A DNA stretch of 64,000 bases from Ardenticatenaceae bacterium (lineage in GTDB: Bacteria > Chloroflexota > Anaerolineae > Promineifilales > Promineifilaceae). The stretch spans positions 34,686-98,685 of the forward strand of contig JACKCD010000020.1 in the NCBI GenBank assembly GCA_020634215.1, written 5' to 3'. The notes under the pieces were generated by a model, which saw only the letters and a program-made list of their open reading frames with translations, did no database searches and was not told where the DNA came from. This document shows, piece after piece, positions 18,811 through 28,000 of this stretch; position 1 is the first letter of the stretch, and each line of letters opens with the position of its first letter. Position numbers and translations under genes: made by a program.

Positions 18811-19461
18811 CGTGTGGTGCAATTTTAGGTGGAACAGGAAATGAAAGGGTTTGGCCTCGGCTTTCGCTGGGCAGCAGCTGGACATGATCATCGTATCGCT
18901 CGCGCAATTACCGACAAAGGGGCGGCAGCAGCCGAAGACATGTGCTGGTCGCTTGCCCAACGCCAACGTGCTTGACACTGATAACCCCTACCGCTGCTCA
19001 AACAACCGATGTGGTTGTGCTTTCTGTTCCTACAGCGCCCAGCACGGCACGCGCAACGGCATGAAAGAGGTGGATGGTAAACTGCTGATTACCGTTGTTG
19101 CCTTTGAGAAAGAGAAAAACCGCGTCTCCCTGCGCAGCAGCAAGCCTTTGCTGAGAGCTTACCAGAACAGCCCAGCGATACCGCCCGCGTGGTCGCAACC
19201 TTCAAAACATCAGTGCCCACCACTTGCTTGACCTGAATCACCAGATGGATTGCGATGTGCTGGTGTGCGGCGAAAGGGAGACGACAAAAGGTGGCGATGG
19301 AAACGAAGCGGAAGCGGCCGGAATGCGTGGGGTAAATGCTGGTGCCTTAGCCAACGCCGTTGTTGTTGAAGGGATGACTTCGATTGCTGATTGCCATCAA
19401 CATCTTGAGCAAATCAATGAGGATTCGTATTACGGGTATTTGGGGAGATTGGAATTGGTGA
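18811..19461 (+). pseudogene. npdG: NADPH-dependent F420 reductase (npdG-like), multiply frameshifted as sequenced
   Basis: No single frame is long, but reading across frames gives a complete NpdG-like protein, which exchanges hydride between NADPH and coenzyme F420. In order: AILGGTGNE and GLGFRWAAAGH (NADP-binding loop, near 18820-18880), a VVVLSVP-like strand, DGKLLITVV, a TARVVATF/SAHHLLDLNHQ segment, MDCDVLVCG, AAGMRGVNAGALANAVVVEG, and a C-terminus ending IRITGIWGDWNW with TGA at 19459-19461. Every break can be explained by small indels, and conserved residues are intact. That pattern suggests sequencing errors or a very recent loss. The start is uncertain. It is followed 30 bp later by a cofE-like gene. 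Confidence 0.8.
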
Positions 19462-19491
19462 ATCTCCAATCTCCAGTCTCAATATCTTTAT

Positions 19492-20249
19492 ATGACTCAA
19501 CAGCCTTAACATAACGGCCGTTCCGCCCCATCCAGCCCGGCGACCCCCTTGCCACCCTTATCATTGACGCTTTGCTGCGGCGGAACTTATTTTGCAAGAC
19601 GGCGACGTGCTGGTTATTTATAAGATCGTCTCCAAAGCCGAGAGGCGGCTTTTGACTAGCCAAAGTCGTGGTCAGCCAGCGTGCCCAACAACTGGCCGGG
19701 CAAGTGGACAAAGACCCGCATTGTGGGCTGATTTTACGGAAAGCGACGAAGTTTCCCGCGCGCGCCGCCTGGCTGCTGTTGTGCGCCATCGGCTCGGTTT
19801 CACCAGCGCCAACGCCGGTATTGACCGCTCCAACGTGGCGCAAACGGCTGGAAAAAGAGTACGTTTTTGCTGCTGCTTATTGACCCCGATAATCGGCCGC
19901 CCAACTGCGCCAAGCCATTGCCGCCCGCCTCGGCGTAAACGTGGGCATCATCATCAGTGACGGCTGGTAAGCCGTTTCGCATATGGGCACCGTGGGCGTA
20001 GCTATCGGCAGCCGGGGTGCCGCCACCAATGGAACAGGCAGGGGGCCAGAAGCCGACACCTCTACGGCTGTATTCTGGAACACACCGATGTCGGCGTGGC
20101 CGATAAGGAATGCCGCTGCCGCCGGGCTACTCATGGGGTAAAGCCGCCGAAGCCACCCCGTCATCCTCGTGCGCGGCCTTCAATTTCACGCTCCGGCCGG
20201 CCAGGCCACCGACCTCGTGCGCCCTAAAGAGAAGGATTTGTATCGGTAA
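19492..20249 (+). pseudogene. cofE: Coenzyme F420-0:L-glutamate ligase (cofE-like), multiply frameshifted as sequenced
   Basis: Spliced across frames, the sequence encodes CofE, which adds glutamates to F420-0 in a GTP-dependent reaction. Recognisable segments in order are PIQPGDPLATLIIDAL, LQDGDVLVI, KIVSKAE, RAQQLAGQVDKDP, VRHRLGFTSANAGIDRSNVAQ, LGVNVGIIISD, a GKPFR/MGTVGVAIG pair, LYGCILEHTDVGVAD, AAAAGLLMGKAAEATPVILVRGL, QFHAPAGQATDLVRPKEKD and LYR, then TAA at 20247. The frame changes about every 30-100 bp, yet motif residues are unmutated. Start at ATG 19492 is tentative. With npdG it suggests the organism makes and uses F420. Confidence 0.82.
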
Positions 20250-20333
20250 ATAATTCATAAGGAATGGTGACAAAGCCCTCTTAATCAGTACAATGTAAAC
20301 AATAACAAATAGTTTACTGGTCAGGGAAATCGT

Positions 20334-20603
20334 ATGAATCTCAATGAACTGGTTATTGAAATGAAAATGATAGAGCGTCGTCTAACGCTCTATGAAGAAA
20401 AATATGGCATTCTAAGCCAGGATTTCTATCACGCACTGATGAGTGGGGAATTAGGGCAATATGATGAATTTGATGAAACACGCTCTGATTTTAGTCGCTG
20501 GAAAGGGATTTATGAGACTTGGCAACGGCGAAAGCAAAAATATGATATTCAGCTTGCCAAACAACAAGTTTCCGAGTGGCTACGGTACCAACCTGCTTAT
20601 TAA
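20334..20603 (+). CDS. Small antitoxin-like protein paired with TumE-type toxin
   Basis: The 89-residue, acidic-helical protein contains YGILSQDFYHALMSGELG and an aromatic-rich RWKGIYETW stretch. This layout (a helix, then SxDFYxxxxxGELG, then a WxxxYE segment) is what I associate with small antitoxins encoded before DUF6516/TumE-type toxins. The downstream gene starts 3 bp after its stop, which fits a toxin-antitoxin operon. The family assignment of this partner rests mainly on that pairing. GGGAAATCGT before the ATG is a weak ribosome site. Confidence 0.6.
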   Translation: MNLNELVIEMKMIERRLTLYEEKYGILSQDFYHALMSGELGQYDEFDETRSDFSRWKGIYETWQRRKQKYDIQLAKQQVSEWLRYQPAY

Positions 20604-20606
20604 AGC

Positions 20607-21023
20607 GTGAAAGATATCTTAAGCTCCCTCTCTGACTATAGTCGTTTGGTAGCACACCTGCTTAACCGACCAGGGGTTATTCGATCTACGGTTACTGTCT
20701 GGTCAGTCAGTCCTTATACTGGCGTTGCTGAAGGCGAAGTATTTTTTGCAAATGGACTCAAGCTGCGAATGCGTGAGGAGCTTGATTTTGATGAACACTT
20801 CATCGCATCTTATGGATACGAGGTGTACCAAGGCAACGAAAAATTGTATTGGTATGACGATTTTCCACATCCAAATGATCCGACACTTGCCTCAACGCAC
20901 CCTCATCACAAACATGTCCCGCCAAATATTAAGCGAAATCGAATTCCTGCGCCGGGGTTAAGTTTCCAAAAACCAAATTTGCCGTTCATACTTGAGGAAG
21001 TCGAGACGTTTGAAATTAAATAA
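20607..21023 (+). CDS. TumE-like (DUF6516) toxin candidate
   Basis: The 138-residue protein has the DUF6516/TumE layout: a beta-rich N-terminal half with GLKLRMREELDFDEHF, then YGYEVYQGNEKLYWYDDFPHP and the signature THPHHKHVPP. TumE proteins are reported toxins of type II toxin-antitoxin systems; the molecular target is not evident from sequence. It starts with GTG 3 bp after the putative antitoxin gene and has no ribosome site of its own, so translation is probably coupled. A second member of the family is at 44642-45004 with a different partner and the reverse gene order relation to its neighbours. Confidence 0.7.
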   Translation: MKDILSSLSDYSRLVAHLLNRPGVIRSTVTVWSVSPYTGVAEGEVFFANGLKLRMREELDFDEHFIASYGYEVYQGNEKLYWYDDFPHPNDPTLASTHPHHKHVPPNIKRNRIPAPGLSFQKPNLPFILEEVETFEIK

Positions 21024-22280
21024 ATGAGACGATGCTGCCAAGCGCAGATGCGCTTTCTTGTACTGGTTGTTTTATTGTTTACTGGTTGCCAACCGCAAAC
21101 GATGGCCGTTATTCCCACCGTCGCCCCGGTAGCTGGTGCGGCACAAACGGCCGTTTCTTCCTCCTCCTCCCTCCCCCCCACCTTCACCCCCTCTGCCGCC
21201 ACCACCCTGCCCACGCTCGATGCTGGTCTGGTAAATGCCATGCCCACAGGCAAAGCCAAACCGGGAGAGATACCCACACAAACGGCCGTTCCCCCCACCG
21301 CCACACTCCGCCCCACCGCCACCAGCACCCCACCCACCACCACCGGCCCTAACTACGTCATCAAACCCTTTGACCGCTACCGCCCCAGCGAAATCATGCC
21401 CTATCAGGCCTTCCCCGTGCCAGCAGCCAACAACGGCTGGGGCATCCACTGGATTCCCACCATCAAGCAGGAGCCGGGTGTCATAGACCAATTTGTGGCC
21501 GAAGCGGTGAAAATGCACATCAAATGGGTCGTCTTTCTCAACGACGGCGTGCGCGTGGGCGACAATGATTATCTGGTGGAGCAGCTTGTAACCCACGGCA
21601 TCATGCCCGTCATGCGGCTGTTTCAACCGACGCTGCAGCCCTATGACGGCGACATTGGCGGGCTGGTGCGCTATTATCGCGCCAAGGGGGTTTATTATTA
21701 CCAGATTTACAACGAACCCAACACCAACGTGGAAAACACGCAAAGTTTTGCCAACCCCAACCTCTATGCCGCTGAGTGGGCGCGGGTGGCGCGGGAGGTG
21801 GTTGCCAACGGCGGGCTGCCGGGAATCGGTGCGCTTAGCCCCGGTGGGGAGTATAATCATGTTGATTTTCTGGATCGAACGCTGCGGGCATTGGCGTTTA
21901 ACGGCGACGACGGCCTGCTAAACCATGCGTGGCTGGCGGTGCATAATTATCATGGGCTACGGCCGTTTGACGACCCCGACGGCTTCCTGCTTTTCCGTCA
22001 ATACGATGCCATCATCCAAAGCCACCTCGGCCGTTCCCTGCCCATCATTAGCACCGAGGCCGGTTCCTACAACCCCGACAACCGGGCGCAGGAAACGGAA
22101 CTTATTCGCTATCAATATGGCTACATGGCAACGGCCGAACCATATTTTCTCGCTTTCAGCTATTGGCTGCTGGCAAACCGTGCTGGCGGCGGTTTTGACG
22201 ACAGTTGGGAATGGCAAGCGCTCTTTCAGCCCGGCTTTACTCACCCAGCCGTTGCCGAATTTTTCTATCGTGGAGATTAG
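21024..22280 (+). CDS. Lipoprotein with glycoside-hydrolase-like TIM barrel
   Basis: The 418-residue protein has a lipoprotein signal with lipobox LLFTGC (Cys 22), a Pro/Thr-rich linker to about residue 110, and a barrel domain resembling GH5/GH39/GH53-type enzymes. The barrel holds IYNEPN (Glu 231, candidate acid/base) and ISTEAG (Glu 345, candidate nucleophile), plus HNYHG on the strand between them. It is probably anchored outside the membrane and may cleave or bind a polysaccharide; the substrate is unknown. It starts directly at the toxin stop codon without an obvious ribosome site; an ATG eight codons later is an alternative. Its last codon and stop lie inside a tandem-word hairpin. Confidence 0.7.
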   Translation: MRRCCQAQMRFLVLVVLLFTGCQPQTMAVIPTVAPVAGAAQTAVSSSSSLPPTFTPSAATTLPTLDAGLVNAMPTGKAKPGEIPTQTAVPPTATLRPTATSTPPTTTGPNYVIKPFDRYRPSEIMPYQAFPVPAANNGWGIHWIPTIKQEPGVIDQFVAEAVKMHIKWVVFLNDGVRVGDNDYLVEQLVTHGIMPVMRLFQPTLQPYDGDIGGLVRYYRAKGVYYYQIYNEPNTNVENTQSFANPNLYAAEWARVAREVVANGGLPGIGALSPGGEYNHVDFLDRTLRALAFNGDDGLLNHAWLAVHNYHGLRPFDDPDGFLLFRQYDAIIQSHLGRSLPIISTEAGSYNPDNRAQETELIRYQYGYMATAEPYFLAFSYWLLANRAGGGFDDSWEWQALFQPGFTHPAVAEFFYRGD

Positions 22281-22335
22281 AGATTGGAGATTGGAGATTG
22301 ATGACAGTCATCAATCTCCAATCTCCAATCTCCAA
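22272..22335. repeat. Hairpin of tandem GATTGGA words
   Basis: Left arm GAGATTAGAGATTGGAGATT and right arm of TCCAATC repeats form a stem with loop GATGACAGTCATC, itself palindromic. It provides the stop codon region of the lipoprotein gene and ends 20 bp before the nuclease start. Confidence 0.88.
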
Positions 22336-22354
22336 ATCACAATCTGCATCACCT

Positions 22355-23164
22355 ATGTCCACCACCCTCAGCCGCACCCAGCTCACCAGCTTCCTGGCCT
22401 GCCAGCGCCAGTTCCACCTGCGTTTTCAGCAGCGGCTGCCGTGGCCGCAGCAGCCGTTGGAAGAAAAAGTAGAGGCTAATTTGTCGCTGGGGGAAACGTT
22501 TCACCAACTGTTGGAGCGCCACTTTTTAGGGCTGGACGTGGCGGCGGAAGCCATGACAAATCCCCGCCTCCGCAGTTGGTGGCTGGCCTTTCGGCAATTT
22601 GAACCCACACTGCCCAACGGCCGTTTTCTCCCCGAACTCACCCTCACCACCCCGCTGCTGCATACTGACAAAGGAAGCTATTTGCTAAACGGCCGTTTCG
22701 ACCTCCTCATTGTAAGCGAAAGTAGCCAATCCACCCCCTTTGCCCACCTGTTCGACTGGAAAACCGGCCGACCCCGCCCCGAAAACAGCCTACGCCACGA
22801 CTGGCAAACCCGGCTCTACCTCGCCATGCTGGCCGAAAGCAGCCGCGCCATTCTTGACACCGCTGCCCCGCTTGCGCCCGACCACATTGCCATCACCTAT
22901 TGGTACGTCAGCGAACCCGACGCGCCGCGCACCCTCCGCTACACCACCGCCCAGCACACGCAAAACTGGGCCGACCTGCAAGCCATTGCCGCCCAAATGG
23001 ATGCCGCCAGCAACTGGCCGCGCACCGATGACCTCGCCCTTTGCCTGCACTGCCCTTACCAAGCGTATTGTGGCCGACAAACGGCCGTTTCCCCCCCGCC
23101 CGAACCACCCGAAGAAGAAGACTACTTCCCTGAATGGCTACCGCTGGAACCCATTGCGCCATGA
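22355..23164 (+). CDS. Iron-sulfur PD-(D/E)XK nuclease (AddB/Cas4-like)
   Basis: The 269-residue protein from ATG 22355 is a stand-alone nuclease domain. An N-terminal SRTQLTSFLACQRQFHLRF contains the first Cys. A helix with LGETFHQLLERH follows. The active-site strand reads LFDWKTGRPR, giving D-x-K, and QTRLYLAM is the QxxxY motif. The C-terminal CLHCPYQAYC supplies three more Cys for a [4Fe-4S] staple. This arrangement matches AddB, Cas4 and related RecB-family exonucleases. No cas or addA gene is nearby, so a role in DNA repair or end processing is inferred only broadly. The upstream part of the open frame is translated hairpin and was discarded. Confidence 0.85.
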   Translation: MSTTLSRTQLTSFLACQRQFHLRFQQRLPWPQQPLEEKVEANLSLGETFHQLLERHFLGLDVAAEAMTNPRLRSWWLAFRQFEPTLPNGRFLPELTLTTPLLHTDKGSYLLNGRFDLLIVSESSQSTPFAHLFDWKTGRPRPENSLRHDWQTRLYLAMLAESSRAILDTAAPLAPDHIAITYWYVSEPDAPRTLRYTTAQHTQNWADLQAIAAQMDAASNWPRTDDLALCLHCPYQAYCGRQTAVSPPPEPPEEEDYFPEWLPLEPIAP

Positions 23165-23200
23165 TGATGCTGAAGGATTTGGCCGCGTTTTTGGCAAAAC

Positions 23201-23272
23201 GCGGACGGAGGACGAAAGACGGAGGACGAAGAGAAAACCCGTCGTCCGTCATCCCTCGTCCGTCGTCCGCCC
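23201..23272. repeat. Hairpin of tandem GGACGGA/GGACGAA words
   Basis: The left arm holds four GGACG-type words and the right arm their complement CGTCC four times, with a loop near AGAGAAAACCC. It fills most of the gap between the nuclease and methyltransferase genes. Confidence 0.82.
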
Positions 23273-23284
23273 CCAAATAAACCC

Positions 23285-24472
23285 ATGCACCCCTCCGACC
23301 TGCACTTTCTTCTTTCCCCCGCCGGGCAAACGTGGCTCCAGCAGCTTGATGAGCCAATTACGCCACACAACCATCTGCACATTGCCCAACAGTTACGGGA
23401 ACAGTTGCCACCCAACCACGCCCACGCCGTGCTGGAAACGGTGCTGCTGCGGCAAAAAGCGGCCGTTAAATTCAGCCGCGCCAGCGAGATGTATTTCCTG
23501 CGCGAAGCGTTGGAGCAAGCATCAGGCGAAGAGATTGCCGCCTACCGCGCCCAACGCTTTGCCCAGCTTGCCCCCCGCACCATTGCCGACCTCGGCTGCG
23601 GTATTGGTGGCGATGCGCTGGCACTGGCCCAAATCGCCCCAGTCATTGGCGTGGAGCAAGATGAGGTGCGGCTGACGATGGCGCGGCAAAACGTGGCGGT
23701 TTATGGCGGTCAGTTCCAACCGCTGTGTGCCGACCTGACCACGCTCCCCCCGCTGGCCGCAGATGCCCTTTTTTTTGACCCGGCGCGGCGGGATGAAACG
23801 GGGCGGCGTATTTACTCTGTCCACGACTACATGCCCCCGCTGAGTTTGGTGGATGTGTGGCGGCAGAAGGTGGCGGCAACGGCCGTTAAAATCAGCCCCG
23901 GTGTCCATTACAACGAGTTGCCAGCCGCTGCCGAGGTGGAATTTATTTCGGTCAATGGGGAACTGAAAGAGGCAATGCTGTGGTTTGGGGAGCTGCGAAC
24001 GGCCGTTCAACGCCGCGCCACCCTGCTCCCCAGCGGTCAGACACTTACCAACAGCCCTATCCCCCTCGACATTCCCATCACGCCGCCGCAGGGGGTGCTG
24101 TATGAACCTGACCCAGCCGTCATTCGCGCCCATCTGGTGCAAGAGCTGGCGGCGCAGTTAGGGGCTACCATGATTGATGCGGAGATTGCTTATTTAACGG
24201 CCGTTTCCCCCCAGCCCACCCCCTTTGCCCGCTGCTACACCATCGAAGCCACCTTCCCCTTTCAGCTAAAACAGCTTCGCCACTACCTGCGGCAGCACCA
24301 AATTGGCAATGTCACCATCAAAAAACGCGGCTCGCCCCTTGAACCAGACACGCTAAAAAAACAGCTTCGGCTGCGCGGCCCCCACCACCGCATGATCATC
24401 CTCACCCAGGCACAAGGCCAACCAATTGTACTAATTGGTCAGCCAATGCAAGCGTCATCAGTTACCAGTTAA
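23285..24472 (+). CDS. THUMP-like domain class I methyltransferase
   Basis: The 395-residue protein has a helical N-terminus (about 1-95), a class I methyltransferase core and a C-terminal THUMP-like region. Motif I is IADLGCGIGGDALALA, motif II GVEQDEVRLTMARQNV, and the catalytic-strand region reads ADALFFDPARRDETGRR, close to the DPPR/DPxR type used by enzymes acting on amino nitrogen. The C-terminal half includes RHYLRQHQIGNVTIKKRGSP, typical of this family. Likely an RNA or protein-modifying enzyme, but the substrate is not established. It converges on the receiver gene, 46 bp apart. Confidence 0.8.
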   Translation: MHPSDLHFLLSPAGQTWLQQLDEPITPHNHLHIAQQLREQLPPNHAHAVLETVLLRQKAAVKFSRASEMYFLREALEQASGEEIAAYRAQRFAQLAPRTIADLGCGIGGDALALAQIAPVIGVEQDEVRLTMARQNVAVYGGQFQPLCADLTTLPPLAADALFFDPARRDETGRRIYSVHDYMPPLSLVDVWRQKVAATAVKISPGVHYNELPAAAEVEFISVNGELKEAMLWFGELRTAVQRRATLLPSGQTLTNSPIPLDIPITPPQGVLYEPDPAVIRAHLVQELAAQLGATMIDAEIAYLTAVSPQPTPFARCYTIEATFPFQLKQLRHYLRQHQIGNVTIKKRGSPLEPDTLKKQLRLRGPHHRMIILTQAQGQPIVLIGQPMQASSVTS

Positions 24473-24489
24473 CGATCATCAGTTACCTT

Positions 24490-24519
24490 CTCCGCGTTCG
24501 TCCGTGTTCGTCCGCGTCC
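24490..24519. repeat. Single-arm word CGCGTTCGTCCGTGTTCGTC at a gene end
   Basis: This is the complement of the word at 16193-16210, here in about three copies, abutting the stop codon of the minus-strand receiver gene. No second arm is present. Confidence 0.55.
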
Positions 24520-24917
24520 TATCCTTCTTTTTCAGCCAGCCCATTCTGCAAATATTCCCGCAGCATCTGGCGCAGCTTGCGAATGTCCAGCGGCTTCGGC
24601 AAATAATCATCACAACCAGCCGCAATACACCGCTCCCGGTCGCCAATCAGCACATTAGCCGTCGTCGCCAGCAGGGGAATCGGTGCCAGCCGTTCATCCG
24701 CCTTAATTAGCTTCGCCAAATCCAGCCCATTGATACCGGGGATATTAATGTCGAGCAAAATCACATCTGGCTGTACTTGCTCATCCTGAAGCAGCCGAAG
24801 GGCAATCTTGCCATCCTCTGCCTGCAACAACTCATGCCCCTCGGCACCTACAATGCGTGACACCAGCAGCATGTTTGTTTTATTGTCTTCAATGCACAAA
24901 ATCTTTTTACGTCCCAT
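24519..24917 (-). CDS. Single-domain response regulator (CheY-like receiver)
   Basis: The 132-residue protein is a bare receiver domain. ILCIEDNKTN supplies the acidic pair, DVILLDINIPG the phosphorylated Asp, LLATTAN the Thr/Ser switch position and YLPKPLD the conserved Lys. There is no output domain. It is the last gene of the five-gene sensory operon, 84 bp after the histidine kinase, and is its probable phosphoacceptor. ATG 24917 follows AAAGG; the seven-codon upstream extension starts with TTG and is less likely. Confidence 0.9.
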   Translation of the reverse strand: MGRKKILCIEDNKTNMLLVSRIVGAEGHELLQAEDGKIALRLLQDEQVQPDVILLDINIPGINGLDLAKLIKADERLAPIPLLATTANVLIGDRERCIAAGCDDYLPKPLDIRKLRQMLREYLQNGLAEKEG

Positions 24918-25001
24918 ACGACCTTTTTTTGCCTTCAACGTGAATTTTCCCGCCTATTCTAACAATTTCACGCCGAATTTGTAACCTCTACCCTTCTTTA
25001 T

Positions 25002-28000
25002 CTACGGCTTTTTTACATCTTGCCGCTGCAACGGAACGGTAAAGTAAAATTTACTGCCTTCGCCCAAACGACTTTCCAACCAAATACGACCACCGTGCAG
25101 TTCAACCAAATTTTTGCTAATGGGCATACCTAAGCCTGTGCCACCTGCCTCACGGTTTAGCTTACCATCCACCTGCCGGAACTGCTCAAACACAATGCCT
25201 ATATCTTCCGGGCGAATGCCAATGCCGGTATCGGTCACCGCCACCAGCAAATTGCCGTTCTGTTTTTCAATAGTCAGCGTCACCTGACCCTGCTTGGTAA
25301 ATTTGATGCCATTGCCCACAATATTCCACAAAATCTGCCGCAGCCGCGTCCGATCTGCCTCCACCACAATGTCATCGTCGTGGATAAATAAATTCAGCCG
25401 CAGTCCCTTTTCCTTGGCTAATGGCGTCGCCGTGGAGATGATGTCATGTGCCATCTGGTACATATCAATGCGCTCATAACGCAGCTCCATCTTACCCGCT
25501 TCAATTTTCGACATATCCAAAATATCGTCAATAAGCGTCCGCAAATGCTCACCGCTGTCTCGAATAAGCTTGACATCCTCCTGCATCAGTTGATTGAGTT
25601 CACCGTCCACCCCTTCCAGCAGCACATCGGCAAAACCGATGATGGAATTTAGAGGGGTTCGCAGCTCATGGCTCATGCTGGCTAAAAATTCTGTTTTCAG
25701 GCGGTCAACCTCGCGCAATCGCTCGGCGGCCTGCACCTGTTCATCATACAAATAGGCATTTTGCAGTGCCACCGCCACCTGTGAGGCAAGCGTACGGTTA
25801 ATCAGCACATCCTCATCGGTAAAGCGATGTGGTTGGTCTGACTGTACATCCAGCACCCCCAGCAGCTTGGTACCTACGATCATCGGTACGGCCAGCTCAG
25901 AGCGTGTCTCTGGCAGCAAGGGTTCCAGCAAAAAATCTTCGTCGGTAGCAGCATCGGCCACAATGACAGGTTCACGGGTTCGGGCTGCTTTGGCAATAAT
26001 GGAGCGGCTAGATATGCTTACGCGGCTGTCTTCTTCGCGCATCAGCCGTCCTACGTCATCTGCACCAGCGGCCAGCAGCAAATATTGCTCATCGGCGCTC
26101 AACAGGAAAATGTGGACGTGATAGAGGTCAAAGCTGACCTTGGTCAAATCAACCACAGATTGCAGCAGGCTGTAGGATTCACGAATGGTTGCCGCCACGG
26201 TGCTTACTTCGGACACGGTACGAAGCTCTTGAGCCAGCCGTTCCTGCACGGCCAGGGCACTTTGGGTTTGCTCAAACAGCCGCGCCGACTCTAGTGCCTC
26301 GGCAACCTGCTCCGAAATGCTTTCGAGAAAGGCTTCTTCTTCGGGGGCAAGCGGGTTGCCGGGGTCATGGTCAATGGTTAGCTGGCCGATAGCCGTGCCG
26401 CGAATAGCCAAAGGTTTATTAACTGATTGGGTCGGTAGGATGCCCGTATCGTTTGGCCGGCCGTTGTCTATCGCCGGCCGAATCTGGTTTTCACGGGCAT
26501 CAAAGACGAACCCACGGGCACCAGTTTCGGCTGGCCGCCAACGGGCCCACCCTTCTTGCACCATTTGTCGCTGCAAAACGGCCGTTTCCCGCAACTGCAC
26601 CTCCATCTCTTGTCCCAGCCGTGCCGACTCAATGGCAACGGCAATTTGCCCACACAGCCCTTCCAGCAAAATCTTGTCGTTGTCGTTCAGTGCCCCCGCG
26701 ACATCACTCTGCACATCCAGCACCCCCAGCACCTCATCGCGCAGCTTAATGGGCACGGCCAACTCCCCCTTGGTCAGCGGCAGCACCGGGTTTGACCGCC
26801 AGTCAGGATCATTGGTGACATCAGACCGCAGCATGGATTGACCGCGAGAAACGGCCGTTCCGACCAACCCCACCCCCACCGGCAGCGAATGCTGAAACGC
26901 CAGCATCCGCTCCCCAGCCTCACCATACCCCACCACCAGGCTCACCATGTGGCGATGCACATCATAGCGAAATAACTGCGTGTGGTAATAACCAAACTGC
27001 TCATGCACCAGCGTCACCACCCGCTGATACAGCTCGCGCAAATCTGAAATCCCGGCAATTTCCTGGGCGATCTGCGTTGTCAGCCGCACCTCCCGGCTGC
27101 GCCGCCACAACGACAGCCGCGCATCTTCCTCCAACGCCTTCTGCTGGGTTACATTTCGCACCGTCACCACCCGCATCGGCCGGCCCAAATAAGGAATCGC
27201 CTTACCGCAAACCTCCACCATCAATTCAGAGCCATCCTTATGCCAAAACACCGTTTCATATGGCTCGGCTGCCGCCTGCTCAAGATTTTGGGCAACCAGT
27301 TGCTTGCCCTCCGGCGGCACCGTATCTACGATATTGCGCCCAATGAGTTCCTCCACTTCGTAACCCAACATCTGCGCCATCGCCTGGTTTAGCTCCACAA
27401 TACGGCCGTTTTCATGAATCACAACCCCCTCCGTCGTCGCATTTGCCAAACTGCGAAAACGTTCCTCACTCTCCCGCAGTGCTTGTGCCGTCTTTCGCCG
27501 CTGTGTGATGTCCCGCGCCACCGACAAAATTTCCCCTGTTTCCATCAGCCCCATGCTAATTTCCACCGGGAACAAAGAGCCATCCCGCCGCCGATGCAGT
27601 CGCTCAACAATTGTCGCCTTGTCTAGCGACAAATTTTTCACCAGGGCGGCAAACATTTCATGGGTCAAATCCACATTAAAATCAAAAACCGTCAGTCGTA
27701 AAAGCTCCTTGTGCGAATATCCCAGATTCAGACACGCCCTTTCATTTACATCCACCACCCGCCCCATCTGATCCAGCAAGAAGATACCATCGGCAGCCTG
27801 GTTAATCAGCCGCTGAAACCGTTGGGCACTACTCCGAGCCTGTTCCTGAACATGTACTTGCTCTGTCACATTGCGGAAGCTCCACACCCGCCCCACCACC
27901 CGCTTGCCCACCCGCTGCGGCTGCGAATAACGGTCAAAGACACGGCCATCCTTAAACCATAGCCGATCATAGCTTTCCGCTTCGGGCTTAGCATACAGCT

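Noticed and set aside
19430..19843. Minus-strand 137-codon frame in the F420 region
   Set aside because: It overlaps the plus-strand cofE-like sequence, whose motifs are recognisable in order.
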